Positions 21,330 to 31,389 of a stretch of 64,000 nt of DNA are shown here, piece by piece (position 1 is the first letter of the stretch; every line of letters starts with the position of its first letter). Source of the stretch: Prostheceraeus crozeri (lineage: Eukaryota > Platyhelminthes > Polycladida > Euryleptidae); NCBI GenBank assembly GCA_907163375.1, contig CAJQUW010011508.1, positions 1 through 64,000 on the forward strand, given 5' to 3'. The position numbers and the translations under genes were made by a program. The notes under the pieces were generated by a model that worked only from the letters and a program-made list of their open reading frames with translations, had not been told where the DNA came from and did not search any database.

Positions 21330-22850
21330 ATGGAAAGTGAAAATAGAGATTCGTTTCTAATTCACTTACCCAGTAATGCTTCTATGAATATATTTCCTAA
21401 TAATAAACCATAAGACTTTCGTGTAGAATTAAATCGCTCACTACATCTAGAAGGTGAATGGGAAGTAGATGTTTCCAGCAGTTGCTATGATAGCAATATT
21501 CAGAATGTGAATGATTTGGAAGAAATGATATTGACTCCTCGCACCTATGATGGAATAACGATGAATGATGCATTCCAGTTCCCATACAAATTAACGTCAG
21601 ATGGAAAGTGGAACTATGAATGTATTCAGATAAAATCAGATTATTATGATCCATTTGGAGATGAGAAAATTATTAAGGCATTCAATAGTGGTAATACTTC
21701 CATCATGAAGAATAAGGATCAGAAAGTTTATGAGTTTACTATCTATCATTGGAGTGGGAGACAGTTCCTTCGCTTTCATTCTTTTACTAAAGGACTTACA
21801 CTGAGGTTGGATAATGAATTCTATCCACATCTCGGTTTTGGCCATGGACTACATCTAACGTCAATTGCTACTGCAATTGTTAAAAAAGTTTATTCAAATC
21901 GAATCAACAAATTTCATTATAAATTTAAAATATTTGATGAAGATGTTGTAGAATGTGAAGATCGCATCATTTTGAAAAAGCGTGGTGTTCAACCTTTGTC
22001 ACCTATTGAGTTAGTAAAACGATTGAATGAGACTGTGGGTAAGAAGTATGGAGAGAAGATTATGGCGGACAAAGATACATTGGTTATTCAGAAATATAAT
22101 GACAAACTTACAGTTTATTTCTCTCCAAGCTTCCGTCATTTTGTAAGACATCATACACCTATTATTGGAAGCGGTTTGGTTTATGCTTCTCATGAATATC
22201 ACACTAAAGCTGATTCAGTTAATGATGAATGGTGGGTGGACATCTGTGGTGATCGCATCAAGAAAATTTACCAGTCTTATCAAGAATCCAAAGTTTCTGT
22301 CAATATAATGCCGCGTCTATATCATACAGTTGAAAGCTTCATTCATGTAATAAATACTTATATACAACAGAAGTTGAAGCATGTGATGAAAAGTAAATAT
22401 GATGTAAAGACACACCACATTTCGTTTTCAATTGAAAATCAACGCGTTGTTCTGAAACTGGGTGATGACATTCAATGTCAATTGAGCAAAAATTTGAAAA
22501 AACTCTTTGGTTCTTCAATGCTACAAACTGTGTTTACTGCTGCGCATACGATTGGTATAGAAACACCAATGACACTTGATAAACATGAACAACATCTTTA
22601 CATTCAAAGTGATTTGATTCTACCTATTTCTGTTGGCGAGGAAAAAGAACACATTTTACGTGATTTCATTCATGATAAGGATGCTTTATATGGAATAGTC
22701 GAGAAGATGCTTCAACCTATTTTCTACCAACCTGTAATCAAACAAACTATACCATCTATTTCTATCAAAATTACAAATGGTCTACATGAGTGCATCCATG
22801 TCAAAGATACTAAATCCCTCGTAACTTTGGTGTTTCGGAAAACAAAGTGA
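21330..22850 (+). pseudogene. Structural-type Polinton protein B, paralogue of A, one early in-frame stop
   Basis: From ATG 21330 the frame reads SFLIHLPSNASMNIFPNN, then TAA at 21411-21413, then LHLEGEWEVDV and 450 more codons to TGA 22850. Shared layout with protein A: LPSNAS/GEWEV start, VNIMPRLYHTVESFIHVIN (A: MPRIITSVKLAINYLNE), LYIQSDLILPISVGEE, and a TLVFR end. About 506 codons. The downstream part from about 21507 is fully open. If reinitiation occurred, a protein lacking the N-terminal block could still be made. Role inferred as virion-structural only by family company. Confidence 0.75.
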
Positions 22851-22862
22851 AGTCATTGTGAT

Positions 22863-22882
22863 ATGTTTATTGAAATAAAAAT
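22863..22882. terminator. Overlapping polyadenylation signals on both strands
   Basis: TTTATTGAAATAAAAA holds AATAAA on the + strand (for protein B) and AATAAA on the minus strand (for polymerase B), back to back between convergent genes. Confidence 0.55.
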
Positions 22883-23032
22883 ATGTGTATGAAAAGTCTT
22901 TTCACAGATATAAAGGGAATGGGCTGACTGTAGGCATATATTCACAAGGAAGTGCAATCTAAAGCGATACATAAAACAACAATGAATGTCAACAAAAGCA
23001 TCATCAAAATACTGATTTGAGACTGAATCTAT

Positions 23033-26000
23033 TTACACATCTCCTGAATGTGGTAGTGTGAGTTTAATTCTTTTGGTTAGTGATATGTTTGTATCAGGAT
23101 GACCATGTGGAAGAGATATGCTATGCCCTATCCAACACCTCTTATCTTCCCACGCTGAAAGTGCTCGCTTCCTAGATGTATGAGTTTTACCTCATGCGTC
23201 TTTGATTTTAAGATGGTCATGTTGACAAACGTTGCACACTTATTTTGAAAGGCCTTCTTATAGACCCTATGTTTCATATTTACAACAATCGACTTAGATA
23301 TGCCTTTTGCGCGCTTAATACTGTCACTGGAGTCTTTTGGTTTCATAGAATACATTTTAGGCCGAAGAAGAATCATTTCCTTAATTTCTTTTCCTGCCAT
23401 TTCATCTTTGAAGCATCCTAATTTTGCTTTATTTTTAGTAGAGTATAGTGGGTGATATGTAGGATAATTTGACGTATCAAAATATTTTCTAAAGATTTTC
23501 CTATTTCATTGAAGTTTAACTCTTTCTGAGCAGCGATGCTTAAAAAGAAACTGTCGGTATCACCACCCAGGAAACGCACGTCTTTAATTAGAGGACATGG
23601 TTTTAATATTCTATAGAAGAGTTGATACATTTCAAGCTTGGAATAATCTAATACAGCTTGTCCAATGTAGATGGGCTTGCACAACTCTACTTCTGATTTT
23701 ATCATTTTAACACCAACCAACTCATTATCTATAATATCTCTATCAATAAAGAGAGGTGATGCCGCTAACTTTTGAAATTTATCATTATGATTCACAAGTT
23801 TATAGTTTATGCGTTTTCTAACATCCACCATCGACTTACCAAAAAGACTATTATTCTTATACTTATAAAAATCCTTTTCAAAATTATTTTGGGCTGGTGC
23901 ACGTTTCTGGCTGTTACTATCAATATATGGTTTCAGAAAGGCTTTCTGTCTAAATTTGATAATGCGGTGAACTGTTTTTAAAATCACGCCCATTTCTAAA
24001 TAAAATTTTAAGATGGAAAAGTGGACTAGATAATTTTCTTTATCAAATTGAGTAAGCAAAAGTTTACGGCAATGCTTATACTTGGGCTGTCCACTCCCTT
24101 ATAAATCTTTATGAAATTGCTTCATAAAGTCCGAAAACATATCTTCAGTCACTTCGCCTGATTCGGGTGCAAGTAAAAAATCCACAGTTTTATTTTTAAT
24201 ACTATTTGGATAGATAAGATCTACCTCAAAATAATATCCCCAATCACCATCATCTGGAATAGCTAGTATGTTTGAAGGATTGGAGAAATGCTGAATTTCA
24301 TTATCACCCAACCAGCTAAACTCAGAGTGAGGTAGAGGTTTGGACAGTGAACTACCATATAAATTATTCTGGTCATAGTACTTTAAATGAATCTGATCAT
24401 CATCTACTAATTTTGATTCTATTTGATGCCTATTTACAAATGTGAGACCACAGCGAATTCCTCGTTCAAATAAATTATACATCTCTGGATCTTGCAAAAG
24501 ATGGATGCTCTCTCCAGTCATTTTAAAAGCAGACTGGAATGACATGGCTGGAAGACTGACAAAGTGGATAGGGTCAAATTTATCTTCTTCTAATGTCACT
24601 CGTCGAAACTCCTGAAATACATCAGCCAGCAAAAATACATCTAATTTTAGATAGGGGATCATATAATCGCTAAACTTTGACAGTCAAATTTTGTCCATGC
24701 AACTTGAGCATGATTGTAATCTTCTACCTTGCATTCTATACCAGTCAAATCATTTTTAAATTTGTCTATTGATGGAAGAGAAGTCTCACTAAGTTTAGAA
24801 TTGTTGTCAAAGTATGCATATGGAAACACTCCTTTGCGTGTGATGACTTCATCCGTCAAGTTAGGATATTGTTTCTTCAAATTTTGAGTTAGTGGAAGAG
24901 ACTTAAGATTTTGAACGAGAGATGCTAGTGATGAGGTCATGAATTGATAGGAATCTAAAAATTTTATATCAAAGTAGACTGTCTTATTTTCTTTAGTCTT
25001 ATCAACTGGTACTTTTGCTGACATGGACATAAATTTTTCCCTCGTTTGAGATGTAACATTCATCAACCATCCCTCCATTTTTCCTAACCCCCTTTTTATT
25101 ATCATATGGCTGTCATAGCCTTTGAAGTTATGAAAAATAGCGGGTAGAGTGCGCCGTTTCATTCTTAGACAAAAATTGCATCTTGAACACAGTGCGTTTC
25201 TAAATTTTAACAGTGATGTGATCATGGTCACGCACTTTCTTAATTTTACCCTAATCAAACGTTTTATTACATTTTGAGCAGACTTTACAACTTTCAAATT
25301 TTACCTGATCATCTGCTGTCATATTTAATGATCTGTGATAGAGTTCACTATCATATTTTTGTTGAAATTTACTACCACTTTCCAGGAATTGCAAGAATTA
25401 GTGTATACAATCCTCACCTTGCCAGATGTGCATTTTATTATTTTTATTTTGAAAATGATTATGCTATACCTCATAACAGAATATGGCTGCTGGCTTGTGG
25501 ATGTTATCATCAATATAGCATTCGATGTCAGCATAGATGACACGAAGAGGACTTAATTCACTACCATTCTCTCTATATGAAAAGATTTTATCTTTGGGCA
25601 TGCGTTTCATTTGCAATTTACCTCGCTTACACCATTCATAATGTGTTTGAAACTTATCTTTTGACCAGAAGGATCTCATACAACGGTCACATATGAAATG
25701 CTCCCCCTTTTGGATGTTAAGTGGGAATAATCGATGATTATTTGGAATACCGCAGTGATGCCATTGTTGACTGCTATCCTCATATACCAACAAGAGGTTG
25801 ACAACGCGATCATAAGTTGATGAACGTTTGTTGTAGCGTACACCTTTAAGTCCTTTTTGCCAGACATGAACAACTATTTTAATTTCATTTAATTTTTCAA
25901 ATTTCTCTATATCTTTCAATTTCATATCTTCGCCATTACAGTCATCAAATTTCAATTCATTCTCCCATGGATGATATTTGATTTTACGGAAACGATTGTT

Positions 26001-26819
26001 CTGTACATCATGATGGTGGAGAATGGATAAAACCGCATAATTTAAACAGTGCGATTCACAATCTATAGAAATGACTGCTTTCCTATCTTTTAACGTTTTT
26101 GGAAGATTGAAGGAGCCTCGTCCACTGCAATTTTCAAATAGAGTAATTTTAAAGTTGGCAGATTCTACACCATCAAAAATCAGACCACTATCGCGCTCGT
26201 TAAATTTATCAATATTTGATTTTAGCCCTTGAATGTGAAAATTTAACCATACTTCTTTATCTACTACCTCTGTAGCAGGAGAGGAGGGTATGTGAAACTC
26301 CAACCTCTGCACTATTTCGCAAGTATGATGATCAAATTTAACATTTTTTTTAAGATAGATGAGCGCTTTTATTCTAAAGTTGTCTAAATTTCTAAAGAGC
26401 GCATCTATTAATATTGAATTTTGATGAAACCACTCCGGAAAATCAGCAATAGATTCTGAGGATTCCATATGGTAATTTCTCACTACATTATTGAGCGACA
26501 CTTCAGTGAGACGGATAGAGGAGGTGCTGTTACTATAACTATCATTTGTGTGTGTGTGGTGATGTCTATGTGAAGATAATTCAAAACCTGTTTCAAAAGA
26601 TTGGAAACAAAAGTCACAAGTAAAGGAGAAGTGTTGAATAGAATCATCCTCACCTCGGGAGATTGATGATGTCTTGGGTTGACATACACGTTGTCTGATG
26701 TGTCGGGCGAGATCACGCTTCCTTGCAAAGATGTGACCACAATCAGCACATTCCCGCTCATTAGATTCCCGCGACTGGCCGCTTGAGCTGGTACTAACAT
26801 CACCAGAAAGAGAAATCAT
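23033..26819 (-). pseudogene. polB: Protein-primed family B DNA polymerase, broken into at least five frames
   Basis: All landmarks are present in order on the minus strand. N-terminal C2H2 fingers (CADCGHIFARKRDLARH, CDFCFQSF) come first. Exo I is VIYADIECY (about 25.54 kb). NFKGYDSHM is Exo II (about 25.1 kb), YLKLDVFLLADVF Exo III. YYDQNNLYGSSL is Pol A, KYKNNSLFGKSM Pol B and GGDTDSFFL Pol C (about 23.57 kb). Coding shifts frame or stops near 25.46, 25.3, 24.66, 24.1 and 23.41 kb. A final shift near 23.14 kb leads to LPHGHPD and TAA at 23033-23035. It would replicate the element from terminal-protein-primed ends. The catalytic Asp and Glu positions survive, but no single product could form. 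Confidence 0.93.
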
Positions 26820-26908
26820 TCTATCATCTCTATTAAAGTTTTAGTTTATTGTTTCAGCTGACCTTCACTTATTAGGTCTAAAGTTTCCTCGAGAAGGGAG
26901 CGTTTTGG

Positions 26909-26993
26909 TCATGAATTAGATGCCTGTAATTGAGAAGGATGCTATTAGCCAAACGTTTGAGTGAAGTAAGTGAGGAAATCTTCAACTTACCAT
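26909..26993 (-). other. Leader coding exon and 67-bp intron of the polymerase transcript
   Basis: On the minus strand, ATG (26993-26991) is followed directly by GTAAGT. A 67-bp intron (26990-26924) ends TTCTCAATTACAG, and the next exon starts GCATCTAATTCA. This copies the design of the leftmost gene (ATG|GTAAGT ... CAG|GCTTCTACA). After five codons the frame meets TGA (26911-26909), and beyond it another coding-like stretch (PKRSLLEETLDLISEGQLK) runs toward the polymerase Met at 26819, in a different frame. I infer that the polymerase originally began at this spliced ATG, and that decay separated it. Alternatively it was a small separate leader protein. Confidence 0.5.
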
Positions 26994-27092
26994 TTCAACG
27001 AAAACAAGTTTAAGTATGATACTTTAATGTTAGAAAATTGTATAGTTTGTCAAAATGGAGACTTCACTTATTCTCAATACGTATCAAATATA

Positions 27093-27127
27093 GAATGAAA
27101 ATGAATCTGTTTCCCCCCTTTTATATA
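27093..27127 (-). promoter_or_regulatory. TATA box plus TCATTC initiator of the polymerase gene
   Basis: On the minus strand TATATAAAA starts at 27127. TCATTC lies at 27098-27093 with its A at 27096, 31 bp downstream. The surrounding CATTTTCATTCTATA is nearly identical to the promoter at 29321-29354. Confidence 0.75.
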
Positions 27128-27177
27128 CTCTCATACTCGGCATTCATTGGCTATTCATTTGATTGGCTGCTTCCTTG

Positions 27178-27212
27178 TACTTAAGCACTAAGAAATCAAG
27201 TTTATAGCATTC
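27178..27212 (+). promoter_or_regulatory. Weak TATA-like/CATTC promoter candidate
   Basis: TACTTAAG at 27178 and GCATTC with its A at 27209, spacing 31 bp, just before ATG 27224. CCAAT-type ATTGG boxes occur upstream (about 27146 and 27162). It fits the element's promoter layout with a poorer TATA. Confidence 0.35.
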
Positions 27213-27223
27213 AATTTGAAGTC

Positions 27224-27622
27224 ATGAATTCGCCAACAGCAACTCTCTCCGTGGACACATCAACTTGCCCTCCCGCTCCAAAGAAGGTGAAGTTGGAGAA
27301 GAAGAAAACAGTCGAGGATATTCCAAGTTTGGAGTATCCGTCTCTGACTGAGAAAGAGGAGATGGAAATGGTGTATGTGAGGTGGAAGTACCTACTATAC
27401 AACAAGGAGGATGTGTCGAAGGAGGAGGATATCAGTCTTCTCCATGACATACGGAGATGGTACAGCCCATCGTCTCAACCCAGGAACGAGAGTGAGTGGG
27501 AGTACGTCTTTGGTGTGTTGGCTGGAGCGGAGGAAAGACTGCGACAACTGAAATGTGACTGTAGCAACTGTGAATCGCTATGGGACAATATCAGTAGTGA
27601 AGAACTTTTAAACTACTTGTAA
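27224..27622 (+). CDS. Small acidic protein with SV40-like nuclear localisation signal
   Basis: 132 codons from ATG 27224, intact, followed by AATAAA at about 27629. Near residue 20 lies PKKVKLEKKK, a classical nuclear import signal. The rest is rich in Glu and Trp (VRWKYLLYNKEDVSKEEDIS, ESEWEYVFG) and has a CDCSNC cluster near the end. No family recognised. It is divergent from the polymerase gene and shares its 400-bp promoter region, so it is likely expressed with it and acts in the nucleus; this is inference. One of the few intact genes in the element. Confidence 0.65.
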   Translation: MNSPTATLSVDTSTCPPAPKKVKLEKKKTVEDIPSLEYPSLTEKEEMEMVYVRWKYLLYNKEDVSKEEDISLLHDIRRWYSPSSQPRNESEWEYVFGVLAGAEERLRQLKCDCSNCESLWDNISSEELLNYL

Positions 27623-27838
27623 TTTCCAATAAATGTTTTGTTTGTTATATCTGTCTGTTTTCACTTAGTTCTGGGTAATGTAGTCATCAACATCATAGTG
27701 AAAATCTAATCATTTGACAGCTCAGCATAAATCATAGCAGCTGATGCTAGACACCATCATTTTTCCTAAATACTACCTCAATCACTGAGGGAAGATATGA
27801 AAAAGTAGTGACATGTGGTTCTTTAGATTTATTCAAAA

Positions 27839-27999
27839 TCAAAGCATGCTTGATCGTTTGGGAGCATCTGACACTCTTCTCTCACGAGTTGTTTTCGGTG
27901 TCCACTCTTCGTCTGTCCAGATAATTCTTACATTCTTGTTACCACTCTCCTGACTACTCATGCCTTCATCGCATTCATTGACGATCACAAAATTGTCAT
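27839..27999 (-). pseudogene. Inverted paralogue of the gene at 28162, degraded
   Basis: Minus-strand coding sense of about 50 codons includes FVIVNECDEGM, SGNKNVRIIWTDEEWTPKTT and RERRVSDAPKR, and ends at TGA 27841-27839, followed by AATAAATCTAAAGAAC. The + gene at 28162 has FEVVDEWDEDV, VVWSEGEFTPKTT and DAPKR in the same order, and the same 3' UTR sequence. The frame is broken just after its likely ATG (27999). The two copies face away from each other across a shared 160-bp promoter region. Confidence 0.55.
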
Positions 28000-28102
28000 T
28001 TTAACTGAGATTGGGATATCTTGCAATCTTCTGACTTTAACAGTCTTTATCTAAATTAGGGTGATTTTGATTAGCTTTCGAGGAAAGTATTGTTGAATAT
28101 CC

Positions 28103-28136
28103 TATATAAATCAGAAGATTGTAGCGCTTCTCATTC
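28103..28136 (+). promoter_or_regulatory. TATA box plus TCATTC initiator
   Basis: TATATAAA starts at 28103. TCATTC lies at 28131-28136 with its A at 28133, exactly 30 bp downstream. The ATG follows at 28162. Confidence 0.75.
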
Positions 28137-28161
28137 ATATCATACGATCGAACAGGCTAGT

Positions 28162-28398
28162 ATGGCAAATTCTTCGGAAGCCTTAAATATTTTCCACAAA
28201 ATTTTCGAAGTTGTCGATGAATGGGATGAGGATGTGGACAGTGGCAATGAACCCAAAATTACCCAAGTTGTATGGAGTGAGGGCGAGTTCACGCCGAAGA
28301 CGACGTGACTTAGAAGAGTTTAGGATGCACCAAAGCGAGTGACATATTACAGGATTTACAATGACTTGAAACCAGTCCCACTGCACTTTGATAAATAA
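28162..28398 (+). pseudogene. Small acidic protein gene with two in-frame stops
   Basis: From ATG 28162 the frame gives 48 codons (acidic: DEWDEDVDSG, ending GEFTPKTT) to TGA 28306-28308. The same frame stays coding-like to TAA 28396-28398 with TAG at 28321. The inverted paralogue reads through at both places (RERRVSD), so the stops are secondary. A polyadenylation signal (AATAAA) follows at about 28394. Strong promoter 28103-28136. Function unknown. The truncated 48-residue form could still be made. Confidence 0.55.
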
Positions 28399-28498
28399 AT
28401 CTAAAGAACTACATGTCTTTGTTTTGCAATGTATTGATCTAGAAATGGAAACAAAGGGAAGAATTTAGATATGGGGTTTATTGTATACATGGTTGTGA

Positions 28499-29068
28499 AT
28501 GTCATCACATTTATTATCGGTCTACTTTTCTATCAATAGAGATCGTATTATTAATAAAGATAGAGGATGTATATGTTTGCGTGTGGCGCAAGAGTGCCCT
28601 CCCATTTCATCCCTTCATCATTTAGCCTCAATAATAGAGGCAGTTTTTAAGAGAACTCATGATTCATTCTCAGATAACGTACGCAATGGAGAATTTAAAA
28701 AAGTAACCTGCGGCAGATAGCTAAGACTCAACCGATTGGCGTTGAAAGTGCTATGTTGAGCGAAGAGACCACGACGACCGTTGGAAAGTCGGATTAAGGT
28801 GAGTCTCAAGCCCTTGCCACACTCATCACTACGATATCATCCGCTGTCTCAATAGAGATCGCCCACCAACAGGAAGAATTATACCGAAGTTATTCGTGCC
28901 ATGCAACTTTATGATTATATTTTTGATATTCGTGTGATAGATTCATTCAGACCAAAGTCTGTCCAGGGCAAACCACGAGGAGGTACTATCACATTTTGCC
29001 CCATGTGGTCTCTTAAAGACCGACGGTTCGTTCTCGGATACATGTCTAGATTTGGCCGATTCCGCTGA
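28499..29068 (+). pseudogene. Spliced cargo gene of unknown function with two in-frame stops
   Basis: Exon 1 (28499-28798) is in frame from ATG with TAG 28718-28720 and TGA 28757-28759. It ends ATTAAG|GTGAGT. A 57-bp intron (28799-28855) ends CAATAG, and exon 2 (28856-29068) continues in phase 0. Exon 2 is preceded in frame by that TAG, so splicing is needed to open it. It encodes a basic start (SPTNRKNY), then RPKSVQGKPRGGTITFCPMW and YMSRFGRFR. No domain recognised. Part of exon 2 is duplicated at 29396-29504, which supports its being real sequence under past constraint. Confidence 0.42.
28934..29044 (+). repeat. Direct repeat, unit 1 (partner 29396-29504)
   Basis: About 105 bp starting GTGATAGATTCA and containing GTCTGTCCAGGGCAAACCAC and GGAGGTACTATCAC. 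It recurs at 29396-29504 with about ten differences. Unit 1 is within exon 2 of the gene at 28499. Unit 2 covers the 3' end of the minus-strand zinc/coiled-coil gene. This suggests a local duplication during assembly of the right arm. Confidence 0.8.
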
Positions 29069-29309
29069 GAGAGACTTTTGATCTCTCTATGTCAGCGGCA
29101 TCGACCTCCTCTACTTCCATCCGACTGTCAGAGGGTGGAATATATCTCCACTCTGTTGAATCACCATCATCGGTAACCGATTAGCCGATTCGAGCAAGAT
29201 TGTTATAGACTCGCTTTCGCTCCTCCATCTCTGAAAACTCAATAAATAAATTTCTCGGTCTAAGCCGAGTCTTGTCAGGAGAGCTGACTGTCGTCTTAGG
29301 TGTGTTCAT
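29046..29309 (-). pseudogene. Small protein gene with one in-frame stop
   Basis: Minus-strand frame of 88 codons from ATG 29309, broken by TAA 29183-29181 at codon 43 and ending at TAG 29048-29046. It begins with Thr/Ser/Arg-rich sequence (KTTVSSPDKTRLRPR), and the second part is acidic (EVEEVDAADIE). It has a strong TATA/TCATTC promoter and overlaps the end of the + gene at 28499. No family recognised. Confidence 0.45.
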
Positions 29310-29320
29310 GATGGAGTATA

Positions 29321-29354
29321 GAATGAAAATGAAAGAGAGGTAATGGTTTATATA
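29321..29354 (-). promoter_or_regulatory. TATA box plus TCATTC initiator
   Basis: On the minus strand TATATAAA starts at 29354. TCATTC has its A at 29324, exactly 30 bp downstream. The start codon follows at 29309. Confidence 0.75.
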
Positions 29355-29493
29355 CCCCTCTGATACAAAGACATGACTCAGTCTTTCTAATTATGTGATA
29401 GATTCAGTCAGACCGAAGTCTGTCCAGGGCAAACCACGTGGAGGTACTATCACTTTTTACCCCATGGTGGCCTCTTAAAGACCGTTGGTTCGT

Positions 29494-30539
29494 TCACGTC
29501 GCATCTGAAAAATAGAAAGAAAATAGATGAAATCATATTCAAGTGATAGAGATGATATTAACCTACCATAAATTAACTTAATCGGTTCGTTGAACCTTCG
29601 ATGGTGGTGGCTGAGGCAAGTATTTGGCCGGCAGTTTCCGCTTGCGGTGGCGGAATTCCTGCTCTTGATTCTGCTCTTGATGACGGGAATGTGGAGCGTT
29701 GTTCGTCTCTCCTCTTTCTTCTGGCTCTCAGTCAGGCTAATCTTTAGTTGCTCGATTTTTAACTTTGACACCTCTTCCTGAGCTTTTAATGATTTTATAT
29801 ACGTCGCCTGCCCTTCAACTCGTTTTTTCCTGGCAAGCGCCCTTTCGCGGAAAGGGTCTAAGTTAATTACTTGGGTCTTGAGGGTCCGAATCTCGGCTAC
29901 CTGACCCTTCAGGTGGAAATTGTCGTCCCTAAGGGCCGCACATTCGTTTTTGTAACGAGTGAGCTCGTCTTTTAATTTTGTGAGTGCATATTCCTGGCTC
30001 ACTTTCGCGATCTGGGCATCCTTATTCCAGCTATCCGTCTGCTGCTTAATCCCCTTCTTTACTGGGGAAGGTGCGATCACTTTATTTTTCGGGGAAGACT
30101 GATTTGCCGGTTTTCCTATCTCTTCCGCGTTTTTAGTGATGACGACCGCCTCATTATCGGAGTCGTCTGAGCTGTCCGATCCACTTAGTTGTTCTGTGGT
30201 CGGTGCAGTCGGACTCAAGATGGTGTCAATTGCATCTTGCAATTCTGCGTCTAAATCGACTGTTGTTTCGTTGAAGAAGGCTGTGATCACTTTGCCGATG
30301 TCTGATGTCGTATAATTGCTAGCCTTCTTAATCGGACATTCGGCGTGAGCGGCATAAAGTGCTGTCTGATCTTTGCCTTTTAAAAATTTCAGGCAATGTA
30401 TGCAGCCGTAAATAACGGCTCTTTTCTCGTGAAAGTGAGGAGCATTCTTGTACTTGTTAATGTGGCGTTTGAATTCGCCGCCTCTCTTTATCTCTCCACA
30501 AGAGCACTTCTTAAATAAAAGTTTGCTATTTCCTCCCAT
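29494..30539 (-). CDS. Zinc-binding plus coiled-coil Polinton cargo protein, spliced
   Basis: Main exon 30539-29567, a 62-bp intron (29566-29505; donor GTAGGT, acceptor TTTCTATTTTTCAG), and a short last exon ending at TGA 29496-29494; the product is about 327 residues. Residues 1-80 are rich in Cys and His (CSCGEIKRGGEFKRHINK, CIHCLKFL, HAECPIKK), likely one or two zinc-binding modules. An acidic Ser linker (SGSDSSDDSDNE, about 119-130) follows, then a coiled coil (about 180-290; LTKLKDELTRYKNECAALRD). It may be a DNA-binding or scaffold protein. Its promoter matches other element genes, which argues that it belongs to the Polinton. Intact. Its first 107 codons are repeated at the two tandem junctions. 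Confidence 0.65.
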
Positions 30540-30554
30540 TTTCTGTAAAGGAAG

Positions 30555-30587
30555 GATGAAATGGAATTACTACTTATACCATTTATA
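30555..30587 (-). promoter_or_regulatory. TATA box plus TCATCC initiator
   Basis: On the minus strand TATAAA starts at 30587 and TCATCC has its A at 30557, 30 bp downstream. The start codon is at 30539. Duplicated in the two further tandem copies. Confidence 0.6.
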
Positions 30588-31389
30588 ACTTCAACGAATG
30601 AATGCATTGACAATCATTTTAAAAATACAACTAATATGTCATTCAATACTTGAGGATAGACAAGCTAGGCTGATGAATCCGTTACAGGCATTACTCAGAG
30701 GGGATCTTATCCCGACTCCAAGGCCTCGGCCCTCAAATCCAACCTCCCGCGGACAGAGCGTGCGTCATATCACTGTGTTGGTATTCGGACCCCGATTTTG
30801 ACATGAAAACCGGTGTAGTTATTTACATCAGGAAGCAAGTCTCGAGCCAAAGCTTGCCTCTGACAACTTTATAAAGGTCTTTATTGAAATCAGAAGGTTT
30901 GAAAACCCCAAAAATCACCAAAAATAGCGAATTTAGATTTTTCAACTTTTTAGCACTACTTATGAAATTTTATAAGTAATCTATCACTTAGGGCAGGTCA
31001 ATAGCGACCGAACCTTTTTTGAATCAAGTCAAACGGACTTGTAGAAGCAGAGTTACAAGCCTTTAAAGTTTTGGAGTCTTTTATGGCCTGGAGACGAAGG
31101 CCATCTCCTGGCAAACCTTTAAGTCTGACGGATTAGCTGATATCAGCAATGAAATTTTACTAAGTCGGTTTCCGGAATTTGGAATGTCCGATGCTAGCAT
31201 CAGAGCTCAGAGAGACGACCTACCATTGACAATCTCTCGTCTTAATGACAAGTCTCTGTCGGTTCCCAGCTTATATAGTTTGTGGCGATCAGCTGATGAC
31301 GCAACATCCATCATCCAAAAACTTAAAACGCTTCTATCACCAATTCTAGAGGTCCGATTGCGCTGGAAATACACCATTTCACTGTAGAA
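30588..31389. other. Polinton subterminal region without genes
   Basis: Between the rightmost gene and the right terminal repeat. No supported coding sequence. Repeated in tandem copies 2 and 3. Confidence 0.5.

Noticed and set aside
21397..22202. His-rich and other minus-strand ORFs opposite proteins A and B
   Set aside because: Antisense shadows of the + strand genes without motifs.
15243..22850. Alternative genetic code or programmed stop readthrough in the Polinton
   Set aside because: TAA, TAG and TGA all appear inside genes, together with frameshifts, so no single reassignment explains them; decay is simpler.
29590..29781. Hydrophobic Trp-rich + ORF
   Set aside because: Antisense of the coiled-coil gene end; the sense strand has intron, promoter and domain support.
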